Source: Batillaria attramentaria (taxonomy: Eukaryota > Mollusca > Gastropoda > Batillariidae). Taken from it: a stretch of 64,000 nt of DNA. Below the pieces are notes generated by a model. That model did no database searches, was not told the origin of the DNA, and saw only the letters and a list, made by a program, of their open reading frames with translations. Made by a program: the position numbers and the translations under genes. Below, one piece after another: positions 1 to 10,383 of this stretch; position 1 is the first letter of the stretch; every line of letters starts with the position of its first letter. The stretch covers positions 472,501-536,500 of the forward strand of contig JACVVK020000341.1 in the NCBI GenBank assembly GCA_018292915.2, given 5' to 3'.

Positions 1-243
1 AGTTGCAGTGGCAAACATTATGCCAGACACTACAACGAGGGAAGCACATGTAGTTCGATATGACTTTAAGCAGTAAGTCTACTGACGTCATTTTGAGGAA
101 AAAGACCATTACGTCAATTTCATCTTGAAATCACCCCTTCTTCCATAAAAATGACGTCATGGACGTACTGTATTTTGCCAATACACGACATAGTAAACAG
201 GCGGGGCTTTTGCCGCGGGGTTTGCCGAGTGGAGTCGTCTATT
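1..243 (+). mobile_element. MITE-1 copy 1 (left end outside window)
   Basis: Right-hand part of a non-autonomous DNA element. It ends with AGTGGAGTCGTCTATT (228-243), the terminal inverted repeat defined by the complete copy at 5642-5931. Shared internal landmarks are CCAGACACTACAA, GAGGAAAAAGACCA, AATCACCCCTT, TGACGTCATGGACGTA and GGCGGGGCTT. It lies in the P450 intron upstream of the first visible exon. Confidence 0.75.
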
Positions 244-452
244 GCCTCAAGAGATTGAAACTGTATCACACGTGGAACTTAATATAATAATAATAATAAT
301 AGTGGAGATTTTTTAACGCGCCTAACCCAGGGGCTGGCTCTAGGCGCTTACAATATAACGGGAGGGGGGGGGGAGGGGCAGCAACAACCCGCAACAACTT
401 GGCGTATCGTCTGTCCTATGACTGAGTCAGAAAACTCTGTGTTCCGTTTCAG
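244..452. other. P450 intron sequence with (AAT)n and GCGC-type repeat tail
   Basis: Holds a short (AAT)n run near 284-300, then a segment with GCGCCTA and AGGCGCTTACAA. Similar GCGC tails occur at 3305-3345, 27595-27660, 43081-43150 and 52180-52215. A G-run follows at 360-376. No exon seen. Confidence 0.5.
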
Positions 453-2482
453 GGTCACGACACAACAGCCGCCGCCATGAACTGGTGTACGTACCTGATT
501 GGCTCCCACCCTGAGGTTCAGGACAAGATACAGCAGGAGCTGGATGTCGTGTTCGGTGAGTTGTTGTTGGGCAGCAGGCCTAGCATACAGGCGTCCATGT
601 GCTTGGTGTGATTGACAGCATGCATTTATTTTACTCGCTTTCTTTATGAGAAGGGAAGCTCGTATGCAATATCCCGACGTCTGCTAGGTGCGCAAACTTG
701 AAATGAAATGGCCGGAAACTGTTCTAGTCATTGAGTTAGGAAATGTCGGGAAATGGGCCTTCAGTGTGTTATTTCGTACAGTACTTGATGATTGTGTGGA
801 TGTCGATGACAGGTGACAGTGTGTTACGTCCTACAGTAGTAGTATTTCTGATGATTGTGTGGATGTCGATGACAGGTGACAGTGATCGCATGGCCACCAT
901 GAAGGATCTGAAGGATCTCAAGTACCTGGACTGTTGCATCAAGGTAACACACCTCTCTATATTTTCACCTCACTCGCAGGCTACTGAACAATACCTACCC
1001 TCGCCGAAAGTCGTCTTTTCTCCACAGATCATCATGGCCAAGTTGTCTGTAAAACTGGGCGATTACGCCTCCTGTGTCAGATTTTTCCCGTTATAGCTCA
1101 GCTACGCTTTTCTTGCTGGATGGGTCTTTGGGAGTTTAACGTCCTTTTCCACCACACATGGTTGATATCAAAGACGGTCCAATGAGAAAAAAGGCCAGCA
1201 CAAATATTTGGCCCCGACCGAGATACGAACTCACAACCTGAGCATTGAAAGTCCAACGACCTACCATTCGGCTATCCCGGCTCCTTTTATAAAGGTGTAC
1301 TGGCACCTCTGTAGGGACTCTGTGAGAGGTCGTTAATGTTTTTGTTGTGATTGTTGTTGGTTTAATTTTCGGATCTCGTTTTGCAGGAGGCTCTTCGTCT
1401 GTACCCATCTGTTCCTTACTTTGGCCGCACAACGACAGAGGAAGCCAAGCTTGGTGAGTGAGGGAACATATTTAAAATAACGACACAAGAACCTGAGAAG
1501 GATTTGACGAAAATATGTACCGTTCCGTTTTGAGCTTGGCGGTTTTAAGTGTCCTGATATTTTGTTGTGTACTAAAAAAAGGAAAATATTGATTGATCGA
1601 TTGATTGACTGATTGACTGGTTGAATATCGTGAAGTTTTATTATTTTTTTAATTAATAGTGTAGTAATACTTACTTTTAAAGTTCAAGGAAGTGAAATAG
1701 AGCAGAAACGAAGATAATACAGATTTCAACATAAGTCAAGGACCACCTTGACAGACAGGTCTAATTTTTAAGAATTCACAAAAAAAATAGAGATCAAGGA
1801 ATCTTTCAAATTTTTTTGCTGTGAAAGTGTTAAAGGGTTAACAATGCATCCTGCAAAGCTTGCTGAAGCTGAAAAACCACCATGTGCTGCACGGACACCT
1901 TCCAGAAATTTTAGCCAAATTTGCAAGTGGTCCTTGATTTATGTTGAAGTCTGTAATAATAATAAACTGCGATGAAACTGACAGAGCGCTCGCCAACAGA
2001 TTTCAAGTTGCCCTTGAGAGTTTATGGAGCCTCTCGGACGACGGCCTGATGGTTCGCGATGGTTGACAGGTGACGAGTGAAGCCGAAAGGTATGGTGGAA
2101 GGGTGCCAACAAAGTGACGATACGCCAGAACAGGAAGTTGTATATTTGCAGGTTCATACACGGTACCTGAGGGAATAACCACGGTAATTTTCACTGCCGC
2201 TATTCACCGTGACGAGCGATGGTTCCCCAACCCTCACGAGTTTGACCCGGACCGTTTCCTGCCGAAGAACAGCACAAGTCGACATCCTTACGCCTACATC
2301 CCATTCTCCGCCGGACTTCGCAACTGTATTGGTAAAAAAACAGCTGTACTGTGTGCATGTCCGGTGTTTTTTGTTTAGTCTTGCCTTGTGATTGTCACAG
2401 AAAGTCAGAATTAGCCGCCATATGACGGGCTTGAAACCGTAGTAGTTCGTCGGATAGGTATACGGATATATGCGTTCAGGTT

Positions 2483-2574
<92 letters not shown>

Positions 2575-4373
2575 TCGAATGGGTGACGTCATCTGTCAAG
2601 CGCCCTTGTTATTTCCCGGAAAAGAAATCTATGATCTCATGCACAACTCGAGTGACACTTCAAGAAGACAATATGCTGGGCTAAATTATGACGTGACACG
2701 CCTAAGGAGACATGAAGATATAAATCTGCTTGTCATTTCGTCAGTACCGGGAAGCACCATGTATTTTACAATGGCGTGTCATGTCCTGTTTGCACCCGCT
2801 TGCCCTCAGTAATCAACACTCAGCCTAACGTACATGGAATAGACAAATCATAGGAGCTTGCACTCTAACTCAATGTCTGCCAAGTCAGTTTGGGGTTGTG
2901 CACTAGTAGCCTCACAAAAAGTCATGTCTGCATGGATTTGGAAATGTTCAGCCCACCAAATTTGATACATAAATGCAATTCTAAAATCCGAAATGTAAAT
3001 ACCTGAGCTGACCCTTCGCACCACGTGATTGTAATGTGTGTGAGAGAATGCGTGTGATTCACGTGAGCGTGGGGGAGCCGGGGTGGTCGAATGGTAGAGC
3101 GTTGGACTCCTAATGCTCGGGTCGTGAGTTCGATCCCGGCTGGGGCCAAATATTTGTGCTGGCTTTTTCATCGTTGCCCCGTCTTTGATATCACCCTATG
3201 TGGTGGAAAAGGACGTTAAACCCCCAAACACCCACCCCACCCTTCACGTGAGCGTGCGTGTTGGGTTCAGTTCGTGGCGCTTCGAGCCGATTCATGAAAT
3301 TGGGAAAAGCGCCTATACAATACTCATTATTATTATTTCTATTTGGCTTCGTGGGAATGTTGTACTTTGACTATATTCGTGTTTGCTGCAGCGTAGGAGC
3401 CGTTTAGAGACCGTTAATCTTGCCTGACTTTCGCATACATGGCCAAAACCGGAAAAAAAAAACATGGGAAACTCGAGCGCGGTACAAAATGTGCTACAGC
3501 AGTCTGACACGCACTAGTCTCACTCGACCCATCCTAGCCTCAATATGGTTACAGTCGAACATCGAGGACACTACTCACTAGTGCTAGTGGGAATACTACT
3601 TTGGAGGACTAATTTCTGGTCGTCCAGACGGCGCAGTGGAAAGAAGCGGCTTTGAAAGTATGACGTCCGTTTATCACGTGCAACACTTGACGTAAATCAT
3701 GACAGCAGGTTTCTACAGACTGAAGGGTTATGGACAAGATTAAATGCCGCGGGTGGTGTTCCTGGGCGCGCCTTTTGGTAAAATATGACAAACTTTCACC
3801 TCCAGTCGCGTCATTTTCGACATCTGCCATAGCTTCAGTTTTCAAAACAACCGTCACTGTACCCATTGGTTCCTTCAGTTTTGTTGCGCGGCGTAAAGCC
3901 CCAAATAACTAACTAACTAACTCCTTCAGTTTTGTGCGGGGAGAAAGTTATCCCCCTTACTCCAAAATCCCCCGTCACAAATTGCACCTTTAGCAGGGTG
4001 GCTGGATGGATGTGTTGACATCCTCTCTCCATCGCATGGGCGATTTCAAACACAGGGGTACTTTAGTTCTGTCAAGATTCGAACGCGCAAACGTGTGATC
4101 TCAAGCCCGGCTCTCAAACGGCTAGGCTACCCGACCCCCTGTACCTTAGTAAGTTGTGTGAATCAGTTGTTTGGGGTGGGTGTATGATGGGTGAGTATTT
4201 GCCGATTGTGTACAGGTCAGAAGTTCGCGCTGCTGGAAGAGAAGGCCGTGCTGTCAGCTCTCTTCAGGCGTTTCCGGGTCACAACGCTTCAGAAGGTGGA
4301 CGAGTTACTTCCCGTGGGAGAGCTCATCCTCCGGCCACAGAATGGCGTCACCGTGCAGCTGACGTCAAGATAA
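453..4373 (+). CDS. Cytochrome P450, CYP4 family (C-terminal five exons; 5' part outside window)
   Basis: Membrane-bound haem monooxygenase; CYP4 enzymes typically omega-hydroxylate fatty acids or related lipids at the ER. Exons: 453-555, 876-943, 1387-1453, 2152-2331, 4216-4373 (TAA). All introns are GT-AG and the phases close, giving 191 residues. Exon 1 starts in the I helix ([11 protein letters not shown]). Exon 3 carries the K-helix ExxR (EALR). Exon 4 has FDPDRF and the haem loop [10 protein letters not shown], whose last Gly codon is split across the 2331/4216 junction. Exon 5 ([10 protein letters not shown], then ELILRPQNG) looks most like the CYP4V/CYP4C type, from memory of those families. 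Upstream exons, including the N-terminal anchor and most of the CYP4 I-helix signature, must lie before position 1. The second exon has a duplicated 3' splice site (see findings). Nothing in these exons looks broken. Family certain; subfamily tentative. Confidence 0.95.
786..884 (+). repeat. Duplicated 3' splice site of P450 exon 2 (36 bp x 2)
   Basis: Identical 36-bp copies at 786-821 and 849-884, offset by 63 bp. Each contains the exon-2 acceptor context GATGACAG|GTGACAGTG. The second copy is taken as the functional acceptor (876) because it gives the family-typical protein. The first copy would add 63 nt in frame. Confidence 0.9.
1121..1285 (-). mobile_element. SINE-A, tRNA-derived, full-length
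   Basis: About 165 bp. Read on the minus strand it starts GGAGCCGGGATAGCCGAA with an A-box-like part and has a pol III B box (usual form GTTCGAATCCCGG, here eroded to GTTCGTATCTCGG). Next come CCAAATATTTGTGCTGGC, the conserved block CCCCGTCTTTGATATCACCC, and the tail GGTGGAAAAGGACGTTAAAC followed by a C/A-rich end. This family is the commonest repeat in the window. It sits antisense in P450 intron 876-1387. Confidence 0.85.
2483..2572. repeat. (CA)n microsatellite
   Basis: About 90 bp of nearly pure CA in the 1.9-kb P450 intron before the last exon. Confidence 0.95.
2930..3345 (+). mobile_element. SINE-B copy interrupted by SINE-A
   Basis: Two collinear halves of SINE-B, 2930-3071 and 3257-3345, match the body and tail of the full copy at 51827-52210 (ATGTTCAGCCCACCAAATTT, TGACCCTTCGCACCACGTG, GTTCAGTTCG-GGCGCTT, AAGCGCCTATACAATA). 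They are split by SINE-A at 3072-3242. The tRNA-like head is missing. Confidence 0.85.
3072..3242 (+). mobile_element. SINE-A inserted in SINE-B, with 14-bp target duplication
   Basis: Full-length SINE-A. The 14-bp direct repeat TTCACGTGAGCGTG flanks it at 3058-3071 and 3243-3256, the footprint of LINE-type target-primed insertion. A-box region GGTCGAATGGTAGAGCGTTG; B box GTTCGATCCC. Confidence 0.93.
4020..4140 (-). mobile_element. tRNA-like SINE head (different family)
   Basis: On the minus strand GGGTCGGGTAGCCTAGCCG resembles a tRNA 5' half, and GCGCGTTCGAATCTTG a B box. Body unlike SINE-A, B or C. Lies in the last P450 intron. Confidence 0.45.
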
Positions 4374-5473
4374 GGGGCTACGTCACGACCTTACGTCACG
4401 TCTGCCGCAAACCCGTCACTCCGTACTAGACTTATGTTTTAGGAGGAGCGCATTACAATTTGCGTGGTTGATGTGACTGATGTCATCATTATGCAGAATT
4501 AGCAATCATTTTCGACAGACATGATAAAACCTCCAGCAAGCAGCACTGAGCTCGGTATAAATACAAAACTACCTGGATGACGTACATACAATTGTTTGGC
4601 GTAAAATGACGTACGTCATCTCTAATCCATTGTACATTTGTCTAGTTGACCATCACAATTCAGAAATCGTATCATTGTCTTTGGAGTCGATCCGACAACG
4701 GGTCATTTTGCTCAGGAGAAATCCTTAATTAAGCATCTACTGTTTGTTTTTGTTTTTTTTGTGTTGTTGTTGTTGTTGTTTTGGGGTTTTTTTTGTTGTT
4801 GTTGTTGTTGTTTTTTTGGCTGCTGCTGCTGCAGCATTGAGTGACCTGGTGATTAGGGCAAATAATCCTTCGAGTTGTGTTATCGTTCATGCAGAATTTC
4901 ACCAATATTCATGTTGACATAATTATGCTTCCAGATCTTGAGAGAATGTCTCAGCTCTTGCCACGTGCAACGTCCTTACCTCCTAATCCAGTTTATACAC
5001 ATTCATGTTGCCCATGACTTGCCGGTCGCTTTCTCTATGGCTTTTCGACAATTTATCACTGATTTTGTCTCTTTTTTTATCATTGCCTTGTGTCTTGTTG
5101 CGTGTTTGGATTTCCCTTGTGCAACGTCTTTTTTAGAGAGATATTTTTCGTATGGACTGTGTTTTCCATGCATCATAAAATGCAGTGGATTTGTTAACTT
5201 TCTATTTTAATGAGTTTGTCGGTTGTCTTTGTTGCTACGAATGCTGTGTAGCGTAGATTCTGTGGTTTTGTCCTCGACACCCCATCCCTGGGCTGGTTTT
5301 GAATGTACAGTACATGCAGCAGGGAAGGGTTTGTTTTAAGGGGCATTAGCCTCTGGTAGTACAATTGTTGTGGGAAGATTTCTTGTGGTCTGTGACGTGT
5401 CTCTGTGCCTCCTGTTTCAGCGTCTAAAAGTGTCCATTAACCTTCCATCTGTCGACTTATGGTTATTCTTCCG

Positions 5474-5531
<58 letters not shown>

Positions 5532-5534
5532 TGT

Positions 5535-5582
<48 letters not shown>

Positions 5583-5641
5583 TGTGTGTGTGTGTGCAGG
5601 CTCGCTCAATCAGTTTTTGGATCATCGTCTCTTTGTCCCCC
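4374..5641. other. 3' flank of the P450 gene; no further gene seen
   Basis: AT-rich sequence with (GTT)n/T-rich low complexity at 4741-4820 and a (GT)n array at 5476-5598. No clear AATAAA within the first few hundred bases; the P450 may use a variant poly(A) signal. The 90-residue open frame at 4938-5210 has no recognisable domain. Confidence 0.5.
5476..5598. repeat. (GT)n microsatellite
   Basis: About 120 bp of GT with two short interruptions; gives spurious CV/HT open frames on both strands. Confidence 0.95.
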
Positions 5642-5931
5642 AATAGACGACTCCACTCCTGTCAAGCCCCTAGAATTCAGCCAGTTGCACAATGAGCACA
5701 ACACATGGTCTGGCAAACTTTCTTGTCAGACACTACAAAGAGAGAAGCGCGTGTAGTTCGTGGAAAGAAACCAGTAAGTGCATCGACGTTAGTTGAGGAA
5801 AAAGACCACTCCGTCAGTCTCCGTCATCTTGAAATCACCCCTTTGTCCATAAACGACGTTAAGGGCGTACTGTGATTTGCTACTACTCAGCAGAGTAAAG
5901 GGGCGGGGCTTGCCGAGTGGAGTCGTCTATT
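5642..5931 (+). mobile_element. MITE-1 copy 2 (complete, 290 bp)
   Basis: Perfect 16-bp terminal inverted repeats, AATAGACGACTCCACT at 5642-5657 and its reverse complement at 5916-5931. There is no coding capacity, and the internal sequence is shared with copies at 1-243, 23823-24288, 24545-24684 (inverted) and 61034-61373. A short non-autonomous DNA transposon; superfamily unknown and no clear target duplication. Confidence 0.85.
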
Positions 5932-7123
5932 TTCCGTGTCATGTTGTGTGGAAGGTAGTCGATGTATATACAAAGATGCCTTTTGAACAAGCATACAACT
6001 GCAGCTTCAGCCCTCGAGTATCACTGTCTGTAGAACAATTCACTTTGTAATATCTCAGGAAACAACGTGAATAGGGCTGTTCTGATTTAAGCCTTGATTT
6101 GGGTTGTTGTTGTTGTCGTTTTTTTGTTTTTTTTTAAATGTTGATAACAGTACGTTTGTAGACGTGCAGAAGTTTGTACTAACATTCTGACGCGATTCAT
6201 AATCAGTTTCTTACTTTCGTGTTTCAGAAACTGGCTACAAAATCTAGTGAATTTAGGTTTGGGGGTATGCTTACTTTGAATACTTCGTGCGGGAAGGTTA
6301 ACATCCGTTTATCTTTGAGACGCAAGAAGGAGTTGGAAGCTGTTTTGAAGTATAGAAGTACCGTGCACGAGAATTTTAAGTACTGAAATGGTTTCTTCTT
6401 TCAGCTGAAACCGGCTACGACAGGGCTACACGTGTTTTTGGTACAAAACTCACAAACTAACGGTCATGGCGTCGTGGTTTGTGTTACTGATGTTTGAGGC
6501 TCAGTTAGTCGACATTAGACACAGCAGTTTCTTAACCCCCCCCCCCCGCCCCCCGCGCCCCCCAACCCTCCCACGCCACGCCCACTCATCACCCAATATC
6601 AGCACTTAATTTTTTTTTATTATTATTTTTTGGTCGTTACTGAAGCATTGTCTCTCGTGAAGAGGTCGTGCATGTACTTGATTGTTGATTGTTAGTCATT
6701 AATGCATCACAAATCAATGCAAGTGTTTGTTTGTGAATACTGTGTGACAATATGTTCTCTCGTCTGTTACTTACCATCACGGAAATGTTGTAGTATACCT
6801 GTTTGTGTTGTAGAAAATTGGATCTTAACATTTTCGTTGTTGTTATTGTTGTCTTTGACACTGATGTAACGGCAGATATTTTTGTAAAATAACCTTGTAC
6901 ATTTACGTCGTGGAAATTGTATAAATTATGTGCGGTTTGCTGCACAATGTAGAAGATGCCCAGAGCTAACGCAGACAGGCCGTTCAAATAATTATATGCA
7001 GCGACTAATTTGTTTTTTGTTTTTTTGTTTTTTTTTTTTTTTGGAAGGCAGGGGTGTTTGTTTTTTTTGTTTTTGTTTTTTTTGTTTTTTTTTTTTAAAT
7101 AGAATTGATTAACCAGGGCAAGG
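5932..7123. other. Intergenic; homopolymer-rich, no gene seen
   Basis: Contains T-rich low complexity near 6115-6135 and 7010-7095 and a C-run near 6535-6560. The minus-strand open frame at 6637-7164 is poly(A)-driven Lys/Asn coding and was not accepted. Confidence 0.5.
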
Positions 7124-7132
7124 GGTCTGTTG

Positions 7133-9076
7133 CATCCCCGTACCGGGGGCCGAATCGTTAACACTAGGCCCCCGCAACCACGGCCAAGTCGGGCTAACCG
7201 AGACCGAGCCGAGATAAGTAATAGCTAAGAAGGAAAAACATTAAAATACTCGGTGACAAGGAAAGTGGACAGTTGCGAACAACTTTGAGGTCCCCGTGCT
7301 ATTTCACAATGTGCACAGAAGCGAGGAATTCTGTCAAATTCACTGGCACAGTGAATTTTTAGCATGGCTCGGAGATTATTGTGCGTGGGAGTGATTTCCC
7401 TTGAAAACAAAAGCAGACGTTTTTTTTCCCGGGGGAATTTCGGTCACACCTGTCAACAACATCGTCTCCTCCAAAATCAGGGTATGGTATTATTTTGTTA
7501 TGCTAACAACATTATACAGCTTAGCGAGGCGTTTCCAAATAATTAAGTGCTCTTGAACATTGTGCAGCACAAAATTAACGTCTGCTGTAAAGGACGTTAA
7601 ACACCCAAACACCCGCGTACTTTCTCTTTCGTGTAGTTTACAAATAAAGCTGATGAGCATTATTGAGAACGAAAAACTGATAAACGGTAAAGTATCAGAA
7701 CTGGTTCTGAAACCTGTCCTGCAAAGGTGTAAGTAGAAAGAGAGAGAGAGAGAGAGAGAGAGAAATTTATTTATTTTATTGATTGTAATGGTCATAACCA
7801 ACTGACACTATAGGCCGAAAGACATTGCCGGCGTGGGAGAGATAAAACTTGATGCAGCTACAAAGAAACTGCCTCAACGTTCATCTTTTCTGTTATTAAT
7901 GCCCGAAACCAAAGACAATATCAATGTCATACCTGTAGCGTTCTCAGAGAACGTTGTCAGCTGTTTGTAAACCACGTGAAAGATAAAGTACAGGCGTACA
8001 GCAGAGGGGTGGGTGTTCGGGTGTTTAACGTTCTTTACGGCAGACTTTAATTTCGCGCTGCATAACGTTCAAGAGCACTTGATTATTGCTAAGCTGTATA
8101 ATGTGAGCATTACAAAATAATACCGTACCCTGGTTTTAGTTTCTTTGTAGCTGCATCAAGTTTTATCTCTCCGGCGTCGGTAACGTCATTCCTTTATGTC
8201 AATTGGTGCGTCTTTGCTAATTGATTCTAAACTTCAGTCATTGCTTACTACATAGCATTTTCTACCTATCTCTAAATGTGCCTTCGTAGCTGCTGACAGT
8301 GACTTTCTTAATTATCGCCTGTTCACAGAATCATTTATACTCTTAATTAAAAGAATGCCATCTTTTCATCAGCTTCACAGCAAGCAAAGATCCTCGTATA
8401 TAGGATCCTTGCAGCAAATTGGTTATGAACTTATGATAATATAATTGTTTTCTCTCTCTTTAGTATGTATACCTTTGCAGGACAGCTTTCGGAACCGATT
8501 CTGATGCTTTAGGCCTACCGATTATCAGTTTTTCGAGTCACTTCTCATTAGTGGCCATCAGCTTTATTTGTAAACTACACGAAAGAGAAAGTACGTGGGT
8601 GTTTGGGTGTTTAACGTCCTTTACAGCAGACGTTAATTTCGCGCTGCATAATGTTCAAGAGCACTTAATTATTTGGAAACGCCTCGCTAAGCTGTATAAT
8701 GTTGTTAGCATAACAAAATAATACCATACCCTGATTTTGGAGGAGACGATGTTGTTGACAGGTGTGACCGAAATTCCCCCGGGAAAAAACGTCTGCTTTT
8801 GTTTTCAAGGGAAATCACTCCCACGCACAATAATCTCCGAGCCATGCTAAAAATTCACTGTGCCGGTGAATTTGACAGAATTCCTCGCTTCTGTGCACAC
8901 TGTAAAATAACAAGGGGGCCTCAAAGTTGTTCGCAACTGTCCACTTTCCTTGTCACCGAGTATTTTAATGTTTTTCCTTCTTAGCTATTACTTATCTCGG
9001 CTCGGTCTCGGTTAGCCCGACTTGGCCGTGGTTGCGGGGGCCTAGTGTTAACGATTCGGCCCCCGGTACGGGGATG
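7133..9076. mobile_element. Foldback DNA transposon with long TIRs and 9-bp TSD (MULE-like)
   Basis: The left arm (7133 to about 7740) and right arm (about 8462 to 9076) are near-identical inverted copies starting CATCCCCGTACCGGGGGCCG. The 9-bp direct repeat GGTCTGTTG flanks the element exactly at 7124-7132 and 9077-9085. The middle (7741-8461) holds a shorter nested inverted pair (about 7830-7872 and 8139-8180) and a third, partial copy of arm sequence at 8007-8135. No transposase. A 9-bp duplication with very long terminal repeats is typical of Mutator-like elements; that classification is inference. Confidence 0.85.
7739..7762. repeat. (GA)n microsatellite inside the foldback element
   Basis: Pure GA run at the inner edge of the left arm. 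Confidence 0.9.
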
Positions 9077-9555
9077 GGTCTGTTGTGTCCCCTGGATCGG
9101 AACTCCGGATGGACGCTACATCCGGGCTCTATGCCAAGGGAAGCAACGTGCAGATTTCCTTACAATTGATCATCAGGACGGTTGATGTTCCTGGCAGTGT
9201 GAACCAGCGGTGTAAATTACTGACACGTCGTCCTCAGCCTAGCTCATGAAGTTCAGAGCTCAGCCTGAATAGTCCAGCTCAAAACTGAGGTTCGCCCGCG
9301 TGCAGCACATTAGAGCACGTGATGTTTCGCCGGGCTGAGCCCAGAACTGTACGGGTGGGTGTAAGCGCATGGTTTAGTGCTAGTTGAACATTTTCTACGT
9401 GGAAATTCGCAAGAATGCAATTAACTGATCGCTCAGGTTTTTTTTTGTTTTTTTTTAAAATATGATTTTGAAGAAATAAATCCTAAACGTGTTTCATTTT
9501 GCAGTTCTATAGCGACTTTTATGAATATGTGTCTGTGTGACGCATGTTCATGTAG

Positions 9556-9626
<71 letters not shown>

Positions 9627-9636
9627 TGCGCGCGCG
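9556..9636. repeat. (GT)n plus alternating GC microsatellite
   Basis: Alternating purine-pyrimidine tract of about 80 bp, potentially Z-DNA forming. Confidence 0.95.
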
Positions 9637-9854
9637 CTCTAGAAATCATTTCCTGGGCAGTAGTAAATGAGTTATCACCTCCCTCCAGTCTTGCTGTACA
9701 AGAAAACAAATCGCCCACTGTCGTCACATTTTATTTACAAGGCCACACTCCAGTCATGTGATTCGGGATACCCGGTTTGAATCCTCCATCCCAGATCAAC
9801 AACAGTGCTAATGATAATAAAGTGGATTGTAATGGCGCTGTCACCGACACGCTT

Positions 9855-9975
9855 TGCTCAGAGTGCAACGAACTGAACCCAACAGCCACTCTCACATGAA
9901 CCAAACGCATTGTCTCAAACATCGGATATTGATCACGTGGTGCGAAGATTCAGCTCAGTTATTTCAGTTGTTCTA
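9855..9975 (-). mobile_element. SINE-B fragment
   Basis: Reverse-complement match to the SINE-B body: GAACTGAACCCAACA, ACATGAACCAAACGCATTGT, CACGTGGTGCGAAGATTCAG. Head absent. Confidence 0.65.
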
Positions 9976-10046
9976 CATTATTTTTCATTTCCAATACACA
10001 TTGGAAGCCTCTCTGTGTTGTAGCGTCCAAGCATGCAAAGCTCGGG

Positions 10047-10350
10047 GTGAGCGGTGGTCTAATAGGTAGCGGGTCGGACGTAGCCGCTATACTACTGAAC
10101 GGCCGTCACCGCTGTCACGGCGATGAAGCGTGGGTTCGAGCCCAGGTCGAGCTTGTGATATGTGATACCGGGTTTTCCTGGCTCCTCATCGGGAGTTTCT
10201 CTCCGGGTTGTCCGTCTTTCCTCTCCCAGCAAATTGAACCAAATTAGGATAGGTATTAGGTGGCGCTGCAATGCGGCGACGCGCTGCCCCCCCGGGGGAA
10301 GCAGTCCGAATTTCCCGAAAGGGACAATAAAGTAGTAATTTTGTTTTTTA
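10047..10350 (+). mobile_element. SINE-C copy 1
   Basis: tRNA-derived head (GCGGTGGTCTAATAGGTAGC; B box GGGTTCGAGCCC), body with TGATATGTGATACCGG, GGTGGCGCTGCA, GCGGCGACGCG, and tail CCGAATTTCCCGAAAGGGAC then AATAAAGTAGT. Lies just downstream of the last exon of claudin-like paralogue A, antisense to it. Confidence 0.85.
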
Positions 10351-10383
10351 ATGTACTGATGCTGACGCCAGCTTCCTGTCAGC

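Larger units (their letters stand above)
9086..10046. other. Intergenic; (GT)n tract and SINE-B fragment
   Basis: Nothing gene-like. (GT)n followed by GCGCGTGCGCGCGCG lies at 9556-9636. A reverse SINE-B fragment lies at about 9855-9975 (GAACCCAACAGCC, CACGTGGTGCGAAG). Confidence 0.55.

Noticed and set aside
7225..8984. Two nearly identical 61-residue open frames (7225-7410 minus, 8799-8984 plus) that look like conserved proteins
   Set aside because: They are the two inverted arms of the foldback element read in mirror orientation; identity comes from the DNA repeat, not from protein constraint.
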